This document shows positions 41,795-50,103 of a DNA stretch of 64,000 bases, piece after piece. The notes under the pieces are model-generated. The model had not been told where the DNA came from and ran no database searches. It worked only from the letters and a program-made list of their open reading frames with translations. Position 1 is the stretch's first letter. Each line of letters starts with the position of its first letter. The DNA is from Clostridium_AT stratigraminis. Lineage in GTDB: Bacteria; Bacillota; Clostridia; Clostridiales; Clostridiaceae. The DNA is taken from NCBI RefSeq assembly GCF_045310675.1, contig NZ_JBJHZZ010000002.1, forward strand, positions 62,001 to 126,000, read 5' to 3'. The position numbers and the translations under genes were made by a program.

Positions 41795-41828
41795 AAATCA
41801 ACCCATGAAAATGGGTTGATTTATTTTT
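41795..41828 (+). terminator. Rho-independent terminator
   Basis: AAATCAACCCAT, loop GAAA, ATGGGTTGATTT, then ATTTTT. Confidence 0.9.
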
Positions 41829-41871
41829 GTATCTATAACTTTCAACTCATGTGTATGTCATTATGTTTATT

Positions 41872-41904
41872 TAAATAAGTAATAACTCATATGGATGCCA
41901 CTAA
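41872..41904 (+). repeat. Dispersed palindromic repeat, right half (copy 5)
   Basis: AAATAAGTAATAACTCATAT then GGATGCCACTAA, nearly the consensus half-site. A degenerate piece (CAACTCATGTGTATGTCATT) lies 20 bases upstream. Confidence 0.7.
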
Positions 41905-41957
41905 TATTATTTGCTATAATTAGATACAAAAAACAATGTTTATAAAGGAGGCTGTCC

Positions 41958-42818
41958 ATGTTAAATATAGAAAAAATAGAAACGAAGAGTGTAAAGATAG
42001 CCTTAGTTGTCATTATATCATTATTAATAGGGAGCCTATTTAAGCTTTATTCACCAGCTTTAATAGCTATTAACGCAGTTATAGCTGTACAAAGTACTAT
42101 ATATGACTCGGTTTCTTTTGGAAAGGATAGAGTTTTAGGTACAGTTATAGGGGCTTTAGTGGGTATTATTATTGTAACTTATCTACTTCATGATGTTATC
42201 ATTACTTCCATTGGAATTTTCCTAATCATATATGCTTGTAATCTACTAAATTTAAAAGGCAGTGTAGCTATAGCAGCAACTGTATGTCTTTCAATTATTT
42301 TTTTTCCGTCTCCAAATTATAATGCACTTAATGTAACCATAAGTACTATTATGGGAGTCTTTATAGCTATAATTGTAAACATGTTATTATCTCCCTTTGA
42401 GCTTATAAAAAATTTAAATAAATCTTATTATGAGCTAAAGGAAAATATATTCTTTCTATATTTAAAAATTTTTACTGCTAATGAAAATATAGAGCTTGAG
42501 GATTTTGATTCACAGGTCATTACCTTTAAAACTTTAGTAAAATCATACAATAAAGAGTATATTAAAATTCAAGATAAAAAGTTAAAATATGAGCAAATAC
42601 AAACCTTATACAAAAATATTGATGGAATAAATTTTTTTATTGCTTCAATTATAGAATTAGAAGGAAATAATTTAAATGACAGCAATGTCCGTAGGGTTAA
42701 TAATCTCTTGCAGCTAGATTTAATTGCTTTAGATTGCGTTGAAAATCAGTATCACAGCCTATTTAATTTTCATGTAGATAAACTTTTAGATTACTTGGAA
42801 ATAATTGAGGAAATTTGA
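41958..42818 (+). CDS. FUSC / aromatic acid exporter (ArAE_1)-type membrane protein
   Basis: A 286-residue protein with four to six hydrophobic spans in the first 150 residues (SVKIALVVIISLLIGSLFKL, LIAINAVIAVQSTIYDSVSF, GTVIGALVGIIIVTYLL) and a soluble helical C-terminal half. The pattern AINAVIAVQST followed by GTxxGALxG is the ArAE_1/FUSC signature. Relatives export aromatic acids or other organic anions, but direct evidence for Gram-positive members is slim. The ATG follows AAAGGAGG. A paralogue follows. Confidence 0.82.
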   Translation: MLNIEKIETKSVKIALVVIISLLIGSLFKLYSPALIAINAVIAVQSTIYDSVSFGKDRVLGTVIGALVGIIIVTYLLHDVIITSIGIFLIIYACNLLNLKGSVAIAATVCLSIIFFPSPNYNALNVTISTIMGVFIAIIVNMLLSPFELIKNLNKSYYELKENIFFLYLKIFTANENIELEDFDSQVITFKTLVKSYNKEYIKIQDKKLKYEQIQTLYKNIDGINFFIASIIELEGNNLNDSNVRRVNNLLQLDLIALDCVENQYHSLFNFHVDKLLDYLEIIEEI

Positions 42819-42857
42819 TTATTTAATATAATATTAAGTAAAGAAAGGAGTTTATTT

Positions 42858-43745
42858 ATGCAGAAGTTAAGGGCTCCAGGAATGAGAACTATTAAAACTT
42901 CCTTGGCAGTGGCTATTTGCCTTATAATCTCAAAATTATTAGATTTATATTATCCATATTATGCTGCTATATCAGCTATTCTATGCATTCGAAGTACTGT
43001 TACTGACTCTTTTAATGCTGCTAAAAGCCGTGCTTTAGGAACTATAATTGGTTCTCTACTAGGAACTTTCTGTGTATTTATCTTTCCATATAATCCTTGG
43101 ATAAGCGGAATTGGAGTTTTGGCGCTAATTTATTTTTTAAAGACCATAAATTTTGAGGATGCATTTATCGTTGCCTTAATTGTATTCTTAGCAATTTTTA
43201 TGCCTAATCATGGTTCTTCAATATCTTATAGCTTGCACCGAACCACTGATACTTTAATAGGAATATTAATAGCATTATTTTTGAATTTACTATTATCTCC
43301 CCCAGAATATGCAGAGGATATACATAATCAATCTAATAAGTTAATTGATGATTTATTTATATGCTGTGGTAATTTTCTAATTCACAATAAAGAAATTGAA
43401 TTATCTACAATTGCAATTGGAATTATGAAATTAGAAAATTTAATAAAAAATTATAAGATGGATGTAAAGAAGAGTAGAATTAAAATTATTAACAGCCATA
43501 AATTTAATCTCTTTATTCAAGACTCTAAGGAACTATATAATCATCTTGGTCTAATAAATGAGCTCAGTAAGTTAGGGTATAATTGCATTTTGAATGAAGA
43601 AAATGGCGATTATATTAGAGACTTATACAATCATAAGCTTCCTTTTTTCAAATATGAAGATACTCCTTACAATGAAGCTTTTAACTACCATGTAAAAGAA
43701 CTTTTGAAATATCTTGATAATTTTAGAAGCTTAAATTTAAAATAA
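42858..43745 (+). CDS. FUSC / ArAE_1-type membrane protein, second copy
   Basis: A 295-residue paralogue of the preceding gene: RTIKTSLAVAICLIISKLLD, YAAISAILCIRSTVTDSF, GTIIGSLLGTFCVFIF, then a soluble helical domain ending HVKELLKYLDNFRSL. It begins 39 bases after the first copy behind GAAAGGAG. Two tandem diverged copies suggest a hetero-oligomer. The stop codon lies inside the left edge of a dispersed repeat. Confidence 0.82.
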   Translation: MQKLRAPGMRTIKTSLAVAICLIISKLLDLYYPYYAAISAILCIRSTVTDSFNAAKSRALGTIIGSLLGTFCVFIFPYNPWISGIGVLALIYFLKTINFEDAFIVALIVFLAIFMPNHGSSISYSLHRTTDTLIGILIALFLNLLLSPPEYAEDIHNQSNKLIDDLFICCGNFLIHNKEIELSTIAIGIMKLENLIKNYKMDVKKSRIKIINSHKFNLFIQDSKELYNHLGLINELSKLGYNCILNEENGDYIRDLYNHKLPFFKYEDTPYNEAFNYHVKELLKYLDNFRSLNLK

Positions 43746-43799
43746 GTAATTACTCATGTGGCAGCCACTTATATAAGAAATAATCAGTGGCTGCCATTA
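43741..43799. repeat. Dispersed palindromic repeat variant with terminator-like hairpin (copy 6)
   Basis: AATAAGTAATTACTCATGTG is the usual right half, but the following bases differ: TGGCAGCCACT pairs with AGTGGCTGCCA (43787-43797) across a 16-base loop. The new hairpin arms carry compensating changes relative to other copies, so pairing is kept while sequence has changed. Confidence 0.7.
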
Positions 43800-43984
43800 C
43801 AGCTTTTCACCTTATTAACTTGAATGATAAAAAGATAGGATTTATTATATAATAATACTATACTTATAATAGGCATAAATTCTTTTGTTAATACGGCAGA
43901 TATTAAGGTACTGGAAGCATATAACAATTTATTTGAACTGCAGATATAAAAATTACAACATTTACGAAAAAGAGGATAATTAAC

Positions 43985-45703
43985 ATGAACTTATACAGTA
44001 AATATTTTAAAAGATATAAAACACCATTCTTAATAGCCGTTTTTTGTGTTGCCTTTGAGGCAATTTGCGACTTGCTTGGACCTACACTTATGTCAAACAT
44101 AATTAATACAGGAATTGAAAGGGGCTCCCTATCAAGTGTCTATTATTGGGGAACACTAATGCTTATAGTAACTTTATTTGGAGCATTTTTTGCAGTAACC
44201 CGAAGTATCTTAGCAAGTACTGTGTCACAGCACATGGGGGCAGACTTAAGGTATGATTTATTTAAAAAAATAGTCCATTTTTCTGAAGTAAGTGCAGATA
44301 AAATTGAAAGCGGATCACTTATTACACGAATGACTAACGACACTTCACAAATAATACAGTTTGTAAATGGAATTATGAGAATTTTTTTAAAAGCACCTAT
44401 TACTTGCATTGGAAGTATAGTGCTGGCAAGCCTACTTAATTTTAGGCTAAGCCTCATTATTTACGGGGTTGTAATAATAGTTGCTATTCTTATTATAATT
44501 AGTATGAGCCTAAGCTATCCTAGGTTTTATAAATTACAAAGTGCTATGGATAAAATAAATTCAGTTGTGCAGGAATATCTTATTGGTGTACGGTTGGTCA
44601 AGGCTTTTGGAACCTATGGAAAGGAAACTGACAAATTTGAAGCTGCTAATGAAAATTTAATGGAAAAGGGTATTGCTACACAAATAATTATTACCTTTGT
44701 ATCGCCATTAATGACACTTACAGTAGGAATTGGTACAGTTATTGTAATTTTTATAGGAAGCAGGCTTTTTACCATAAACCTTGCAAAACCAGGTGATATA
44801 AGTGCATTTACAATATATATGGCCCAAATTCTTACTTCCTTAATTATGATAACAAATATATTTAACACCTTTGTTCGAACAAAGGCTTCAACCATGCGTA
44901 TTAAAGAAGTACTTGACTGTGAAGATGATTTCATTTATAGCGGGGAAATAGAAAATTTAAAAGGTGAAATTGAATTTAAAAATGTTACCTTTGCATATCC
45001 TAATGGCAGTGGGGTACCAGCATTAAAAAATCTATCCTTTTCTATTAAAAATGGACAAAGCCTTGCAATAATTGGGCCAACTGGAAGTGGTAAATCTACA
45101 ATTGCTTGGCTGCTGCTTCGTTTTTATGATGTTAAAAGCGGTAAAATTTTAATTGATGGAAAGGATATTAAAACATTAAATATTGATTCAGTTCGGAATA
45201 ATATTTCCATTGTTCCTCAAAAGCCAATGCTTTTTTCAGGCTCTGTAGCTGAAAATATTAGGTGGGGAGATATGGAGGCTATTGATGAAAGACTGAAGGA
45301 GGCTGCTTTAAAGGCAGAGGCCAGCTTTATTGAACAGATGCCAAATAGCTATGAAAGTCCTTTAGGAAGCGGAGGGGTAAATGTTTCTGGTGGGCAAAAA
45401 CAACGTATTTCCATAGCTCGCGGTCTTTTAAAAGAATCTTCAGTATTAATATTAGACGATGCTACCAGTGCTCTTGATGCAGTTACTGAAGCAAGGGTAA
45501 GAGAAAATATTAATTCTAAAAGTAGAAATCAAACTATAATTACTATTACTCAGCGCTGCGGAACAGCTATGTTTGCGGATAAGATCTTAGTAATGGATAA
45601 TGGAGTTAAGGCTGGTTATGGCGATCATAGTGAGCTAATGGAAAGCTGTGAGATATACCGAGATATTTACAAAACTCAAATAGAGAGCAGTAAGGGAGAC
45701 TAA
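43985..45703 (+). CDS. ABC exporter half-transporter with degenerate ATP site (BmrC/LmrC-like)
   Basis: A 572-residue protein: six membrane spans (about 1-310), then an NBD with Walker A GPTGSGKST, Q-loop SIVPQKPMLFSG and signature NVSGGQKQR. Walker B ends ILDDATSALD, with Asp instead of the catalytic Glu, and the switch histidine is replaced (ITQRCGTAMFAD instead of IAHRLST). These are the marks of the degenerate half of heterodimeric multidrug exporters. It is followed after 4 bases by the catalytic half. Start ATG with AGAGGAT upstream. Confidence 0.92.
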   Translation: MNLYSKYFKRYKTPFLIAVFCVAFEAICDLLGPTLMSNIINTGIERGSLSSVYYWGTLMLIVTLFGAFFAVTRSILASTVSQHMGADLRYDLFKKIVHFSEVSADKIESGSLITRMTNDTSQIIQFVNGIMRIFLKAPITCIGSIVLASLLNFRLSLIIYGVVIIVAILIIISMSLSYPRFYKLQSAMDKINSVVQEYLIGVRLVKAFGTYGKETDKFEAANENLMEKGIATQIIITFVSPLMTLTVGIGTVIVIFIGSRLFTINLAKPGDISAFTIYMAQILTSLIMITNIFNTFVRTKASTMRIKEVLDCEDDFIYSGEIENLKGEIEFKNVTFAYPNGSGVPALKNLSFSIKNGQSLAIIGPTGSGKSTIAWLLLRFYDVKSGKILIDGKDIKTLNIDSVRNNISIVPQKPMLFSGSVAENIRWGDMEAIDERLKEAALKAEASFIEQMPNSYESPLGSGGVNVSGGQKQRISIARGLLKESSVLILDDATSALDAVTEARVRENINSKSRNQTIITITQRCGTAMFADKILVMDNGVKAGYGDHSELMESCEIYRDIYKTQIESSKGD

Positions 45704-45707
45704 AGTT

Positions 45708-47558
45708 ATGTCAGAACAATTTTCAAAACAGCAGTTAAAAGTACCATCTCTCGGCGGGAGGCCAGGTGGAGGTAATAATCGATTTGCACCAACTGCAAAA
45801 CCCAAAAATGCAAAAGGTACCCTAATGCGAATTGTAAAAATATATATGATGCGTTTTGGTAAAACAATTTTTTTTGCCATGCTGCTTACAATCTTGTCTT
45901 CACTAGTTTCTGTTGCAATTCCTTATTATACAGGAAAAACCTTTAACAATTTTAAAATTACAACTAAAACAGTTGATTCGAATATGCTTAAGTGGCTTTT
46001 ACTTCTTATCCTAGCCTTATATGCTGTAAATTGGCTCATTAATACTATTAATGGAGTAATTATCCTAAAAGTTTCCCAGAGGTTGGTATTTGTTCTTCGC
46101 ACAGAATTTTTTGAAAAGATGCAGTCTCTACCATTGGAATTTTATGATACAAGGTCTCATGGAGATACTATGAGTAGGATTACAAATGATGTAGACAACA
46201 TCAGTTCTACCATTGCACAAACAACTACTCAGCTGCTTTCAAGTGTTCTAACTCTTGGAGGTTCTTTTGCAGTTATGATAGCACTAAATATACCTCTTAC
46301 TCTGGTGGTTTTATTATGCATACCACTTGTGGTGCTTTTAACTCGAACCATAGCTGTTAGAAGCCGTTCATATTTTTTAGCACAGCAGAAAAGTTTAGGT
46401 CTTTTAAATGGAGTTATAGAGGAAAACATACTAGGACTAAAAATGGTAAAGGCCTTTAACCGTCAGCAGGAAGTCTTACGAAATTTTAAAGAAATAAATG
46501 AAGAACTCTACAACAGCAGTAAAAAGGCTCAAATATGGTCTGGTTATATGATGCCCCTAATGAATGTTATTAACAATTTAGTCTTTGCAATGGTTGCAAT
46601 TGCAGGGGGCATTTTATCAGTAGGCTATGGACTTGCTGTAGGGACAGTTGTGAGCTTTTTAAGTTATTCTAAGCAGTTTTCACAGCCTCTTAATTCATTA
46701 GCTGGGATGTTTAACACCATTCAATCTGCTCTTGCAGGAGCTGAAAGGGTTTTTGAAATTTTAGATTATGAGGAGGAACCCTCTGACATACAAAATGCCA
46801 TTGAACTAGAAAATCCAAAAGGTGAAGTATCCTTTGATAATGTAAGCTTTTCTTATAACAAAGTAAAGCCTATTCTAAAAAATGTCAGCTTTAAGGTTAA
46901 AAGCGGTGAAGTGGTTGCCTTGGTTGGGGAGACAGGTGCTGGGAAAACTACTATTGTAAATCTTTTAACTCGTCTTTATGATGCTGACAGTGGACAAATA
47001 TATATTGATATGGAGCCCATTACAAACATAAAAAGAGAAAGCCTCAGAAAATGTTTTTCAGTAGTGCTTCAAGATACCTGCCTATTTACTGGTACAATTA
47101 TGGACAATATTCGATACTCTCAAAGTGATGCATCTGATGAGGAAGTTATTAAGGCAGCTAAACTAGCTCGTGCTCATGATTTTATTACTAAATTGCCTCT
47201 AGGCTACAATACTATGGTGTCTGGAGCTCAAGACAATTTAAGTCAGGGACAGCGGCAGCTTTTAGCCATTGCAAGAGCAGTATTGTGCGACAGTGCTATT
47301 TTAATACTTGATGAGGCCACCAGCAGCGTTGATACAAAAACTGAAAAAGATATTCAGCGTGCTTTATTAAGTTTAATGAAACACCGCACTAGTTTTTTAA
47401 TAGCACACCGTTTGTCAACTATTAGAGATGCAGACTGCATTATGGTAATAGGAGATGGGCAAATACTTGAACAAGGAAATCATGAAATTCTTATGGCTAA
47501 AAAGGGACAATATTACAATATGGTCATAAGCCAAATGGGGAATATTAATAAGCATTAA
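45708..47558 (+). CDS. ABC exporter half-transporter, catalytic subunit (BmrD/LmrD-like)
   Basis: A 616-residue partner with a Gly/Pro-rich N-terminal extension (LGGRPGGGNNRF), six spans and an NBD. Walker A is GETGAGKTT, Walker B is complete (ILDEATSSVD with catalytic Glu) and the switch reads LIAHRLST, but the signature is NLSQGQRQ rather than LSGGQ. In the dimer, this Walker B and the canonical signature of the other subunit form the one active ATP site. Likely role: multidrug or lipid export. Confidence 0.92.
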   Translation: MSEQFSKQQLKVPSLGGRPGGGNNRFAPTAKPKNAKGTLMRIVKIYMMRFGKTIFFAMLLTILSSLVSVAIPYYTGKTFNNFKITTKTVDSNMLKWLLLLILALYAVNWLINTINGVIILKVSQRLVFVLRTEFFEKMQSLPLEFYDTRSHGDTMSRITNDVDNISSTIAQTTTQLLSSVLTLGGSFAVMIALNIPLTLVVLLCIPLVVLLTRTIAVRSRSYFLAQQKSLGLLNGVIEENILGLKMVKAFNRQQEVLRNFKEINEELYNSSKKAQIWSGYMMPLMNVINNLVFAMVAIAGGILSVGYGLAVGTVVSFLSYSKQFSQPLNSLAGMFNTIQSALAGAERVFEILDYEEEPSDIQNAIELENPKGEVSFDNVSFSYNKVKPILKNVSFKVKSGEVVALVGETGAGKTTIVNLLTRLYDADSGQIYIDMEPITNIKRESLRKCFSVVLQDTCLFTGTIMDNIRYSQSDASDEEVIKAAKLARAHDFITKLPLGYNTMVSGAQDNLSQGQRQLLAIARAVLCDSAILILDEATSSVDTKTEKDIQRALLSLMKHRTSFLIAHRLSTIRDADCIMVIGDGQILEQGNHEILMAKKGQYYNMVISQMGNINKH

Positions 47559-47564
47559 TATAAA

Positions 47565-47625
47565 AATGGCAAGAAGATGGGTTATTACTTTTTTAAAAAT
47601 AAGTAATAACTCATCTTCTTGCCAT
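47565..47625. repeat. Dispersed palindromic element between convergent genes (copy 7)
   Basis: AATGGCAAGAAGATGGGTTA then TTACTT (47565-47590) is mirrored by AAGTAATAACTCATCTTCTT then GCCAT (47601-47625). The inner AAGTAATAAC matches the family, the outer CAAGAAGATG arms differ but pair with each other. It lies between converging genes and can serve as a terminator in both directions. Confidence 0.85.
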
Positions 47626-47639
47626 CTATTTTATTTGTT

Positions 47640-48497
47640 TTACATTCTAGTGTATGAAATAGCATTTCTCATTTTTTGAATTGCAGCATGGGTTAAGTCT
47701 TTTCTCTTTAGCACAACACTCATATATAAAGCATCGATTATAGTCAGATGCGCAATTCTAGATGCAAAAGCTTCAAATTGATAACCGGTTTCTTGAGAAA
47801 TGGCATTAAGGGCAATGTCTGCTTTTTCACTTACAGGAGATTTAGAAAATGAAGTGATTGCAATGGCCTTTGTTCCATTATCCTTTGCAATATCAAGTAA
47901 GTTTATCATATTCAAATTAGAGCCTGAATGGGAAATTATCACTATAAGATCTTTTTCAGAAAGCTGTGAAAGGGACATAAGCTGTAAGTGATTATCTGTA
48001 TAGACTGATACCTTTAGCCCAGTTCGAAGAAATTTATGATGAGCATCCATTGCCACGATGCCAGAGCCGCCATTACCATAAAACACAATTTGTTCCGCTG
48101 TAAGTAAGGCATCGCTTGCATCTTCAATGAGTTTTGAATTAATAGAAAATAAGGTATCATTTAAGGCAGTAATGTTTGCATTAAATACTTTATTTACAAT
48201 GGTTTGCTCAGTATCATTTTCATTTATTTGCTCATTTGCATAATTGTTATCAAGTCCTTCAGTAAATTCTGTAGCCAAGGTAATCTTAAGCTCTTGAAAG
48301 CCATTTAAGTTAATTTTTTTACAAAAACGAAATATTGTAGCATCTGATACCTGAAGCCTTTCTGCGACTTGGCTTATGGTAGAGTAAATGAGCTCTCTAG
48401 TATTATTAATAATATAATCTGCAACTTTTTTTTCCGTCTCATTAAAGGTATTGTATTGAGATTTAATTTGAAGAATTATATTGAGTACAGGTTTCAT
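47640..48497 (-). CDS. MurR/RpiR family transcriptional regulator
   Basis: A 285-residue protein: N-terminal HTH_6 domain (about 1-77; KVADYIINNTRELIYSTISQ, VSDATIFRFCKKI) and a C-terminal SIS phosphosugar-binding domain (about 125-255; VFYGNGGSGIVAMDAHHKFL, VIISHSGSNLNMINLLDIAK). It diverges from a sugar-acid PTS operon, so it most likely senses the phosphorylated sugar acid and controls that operon. RpiR regulators sit beside gluconate-PTS loci in other Firmicutes. Confidence 0.92.
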   Translation of the reverse strand: MKPVLNIILQIKSQYNTFNETEKKVADYIINNTRELIYSTISQVAERLQVSDATIFRFCKKINLNGFQELKITLATEFTEGLDNNYANEQINENDTEQTIVNKVFNANITALNDTLFSINSKLIEDASDALLTAEQIVFYGNGGSGIVAMDAHHKFLRTGLKVSVYTDNHLQLMSLSQLSEKDLIVIISHSGSNLNMINLLDIAKDNGTKAIAITSFSKSPVSEKADIALNAISQETGYQFEAFASRIAHLTIIDALYMSVVLKRKDLTHAAIQKMRNAISYTRM

Positions 48498-48920
48498 GGC
48501 ATCACCTTCATTTAAATATTTTTAAGCATATGCAAATCTAAAATCTTTCTTCGGAAAGATTTCTTAATTTTATAGGGAATTATAAATATTAAGCCCGAAG
48601 ATAACTTTAAAACATAATCTACGAAATAGTTTTATTATTGATAATTTACTAACAACAAATTAATTATATTTTAAAAAAATTTTATATGCAATATGAATTT
48701 ATGAAAATAAATTACATCGTTTTTATAATTAATAATATCTTGAATAAGTTTAACTATTTTTAAAATTATTTATTTTTTAACAATAGTTGATATTTTTTTT
48801 CATGTAATATATAATAAAGAAAATAAATTTTTTTCATAAATGTTAAAAGTGTAAAAATAATTTTCATACTGCTTTAGTATTTATATTTAAAATTAGCAAA
48901 TACTAAAAAAATCATAAAAC
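48498..48920. other. AT-rich divergent regulatory region with a UUCG hairpin
   Basis: This gap lies between the divergent RpiR and PTS-operon genes. AAATCTTTC, loop TTCG, GAAAGATTT (48541-48562) is a perfect 9-bp hairpin with a stable tetraloop 44 bases before the RpiR start; it could be an operator or leader hairpin. The remainder is very AT-rich with no convincing ORF, and I could not fix the operon promoter. Confidence 0.5.
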
Positions 48921-49087
48921 AAAAGGAGTTTAAAGTCATAAATGGACTTTAACAGGTAATTAGTGAGGTAAAAGTTTTAAATGAACTTTTAAGGGTAACT
49001 TTGAGCGAGAGGGAAGATTTTAAGTTACCCAGTGTCTGAAAGGAAACGAACACACTTAAATTACCCCGTGTTCCAACTAAAAGGAGG
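48921..49087 (+). repeat. Two-hairpin element with a second copy nested inside (copy E3)
   Basis: The outer copy starts AAAAGGAG with hairpin 1 TTAAAGTC / GGACTTTAA, opens hairpin 2 with GGTAATTA (48955-48962), and closes it with TAAATTACC followed by CGTGTTCCAACTAAAAGGAGG (in part), which is the ribosome binding site of the gene at 49095. Inside the hairpin 2 loop (about 48967-49043) sits an inner copy: TAAAAGTT/AACTTTTA hairpin, GGGTAACTT (48993-49001) with AAGTTACCC (49022-49030), then AGTGTCTGAAAGG. The junctions are GTGAGG on the left and AAAGGAAA on the right, again Shine-Dalgarno-like. Confidence 0.85.
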
Positions 49088-49094
49088 AAATTAA

Positions 49095-50084
49095 ATGACC
49101 ACAAATATTGCAATCGTTAATTCCAGTAGTTTTGGCAGAATTTTTCCAGAACATATTGAAAGATTAAAAACTTTAGGTAAAGTAGACAGGTTTGATTTAC
49201 CAAAGGACATAGGTGGCAAGGAATTAGCTGAAAAGCTTATGGGATATTCCATAATAATAGCAAGTGTTACTGCTTTATATAATCAGGAATTCTTTAACTA
49301 TAAAGATAAGACCTTATTAATTACCCGTCATGGCATCGGTTACAACAATATTGATGTAAATGCCGCTACAGAGAAAGAAACCCTTGTTACAAAGGTTGAT
49401 GCCCCTGTTGAGAGAGAAGCTGTAGCAGAAAATGCAATTTCTCTTTTAATGGCTGTTTTAAGACAAGTTGTACCTGCTTCCTTAAAGGTTAAGGAAAGTA
49501 AATGGGCAGAGAGAGCTAGTTTTATGGGTTATGAAATAAAAGATAAAACAGCTGGTGTAATTGGGCTCGGTAACATAGGCAGCAGAGTAGGTGAAATTTT
49601 AAAATATGGCTTTAATGCAAGGCTTATTGCATATGATCCTAACCTATCAGATGAACAGATAAGATCAAAGGGAGCAGAGCCTGTATCATTAAAAGAACTG
49701 CTTATGAATGCAGACATTATTTCCCTAAATGCTTCAATTGATAAAAATAGCTATCATATGATTTCTGAAAAAGAGTTTTCACTTATGAAAAAGGGAGTAA
49801 TTATAGTTAATACTGCCAGAGGAGAACTTATGGAGCAAAATAGCTTATTAAAAGCCTTAGATGACGGAATTGTTGGGGCACTAGGTTCAGATGTTATTGA
49901 AAATGAACCAATAGATGAACACCATCCACTTCTAGCCTATAGAAACGTTGTAATTACACCACATACCTCGGCTTATACTTATGAATGCTTAAAGGGCATG
50001 GGGGATAAGGTGGTAAGTGATGTAGAGAATGTATTAAAAGGAGTAAATCCAGATAATGTAATCAATAAGGAGTTATTGAAATAG
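49095..50084 (+). CDS. D-isomer-specific 2-hydroxyacid dehydrogenase
   Basis: A 329-residue NAD(P) oxidoreductase: Rossmann motif GVIGLGNIGSRVGEIL, catalytic Arg region VNTARGELMEQNS, Glu in ENEPIDEHHPL and His in ITPHTSAYT. This is the complete Arg-Glu-His set of the family that interconverts 2-ketoacids and D-2-hydroxyacids, including glyoxylate/2-ketogluconate reductases. ATG follows AAAGGAGG from the repeat element. It is first in the operon with 6-phosphogluconate dehydrogenase and a mannose-class PTS, so reduction of a (phospho-)2-ketogluconate is a plausible role. Confidence 0.9.
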   Translation: MTTNIAIVNSSSFGRIFPEHIERLKTLGKVDRFDLPKDIGGKELAEKLMGYSIIIASVTALYNQEFFNYKDKTLLITRHGIGYNNIDVNAATEKETLVTKVDAPVEREAVAENAISLLMAVLRQVVPASLKVKESKWAERASFMGYEIKDKTAGVIGLGNIGSRVGEILKYGFNARLIAYDPNLSDEQIRSKGAEPVSLKELLMNADIISLNASIDKNSYHMISEKEFSLMKKGVIIVNTARGELMEQNSLLKALDDGIVGALGSDVIENEPIDEHHPLLAYRNVVITPHTSAYTYECLKGMGDKVVSDVENVLKGVNPDNVINKELLK

Positions 50085-50103
50085 GATTTTGGGAGGCATA
50101 AGG

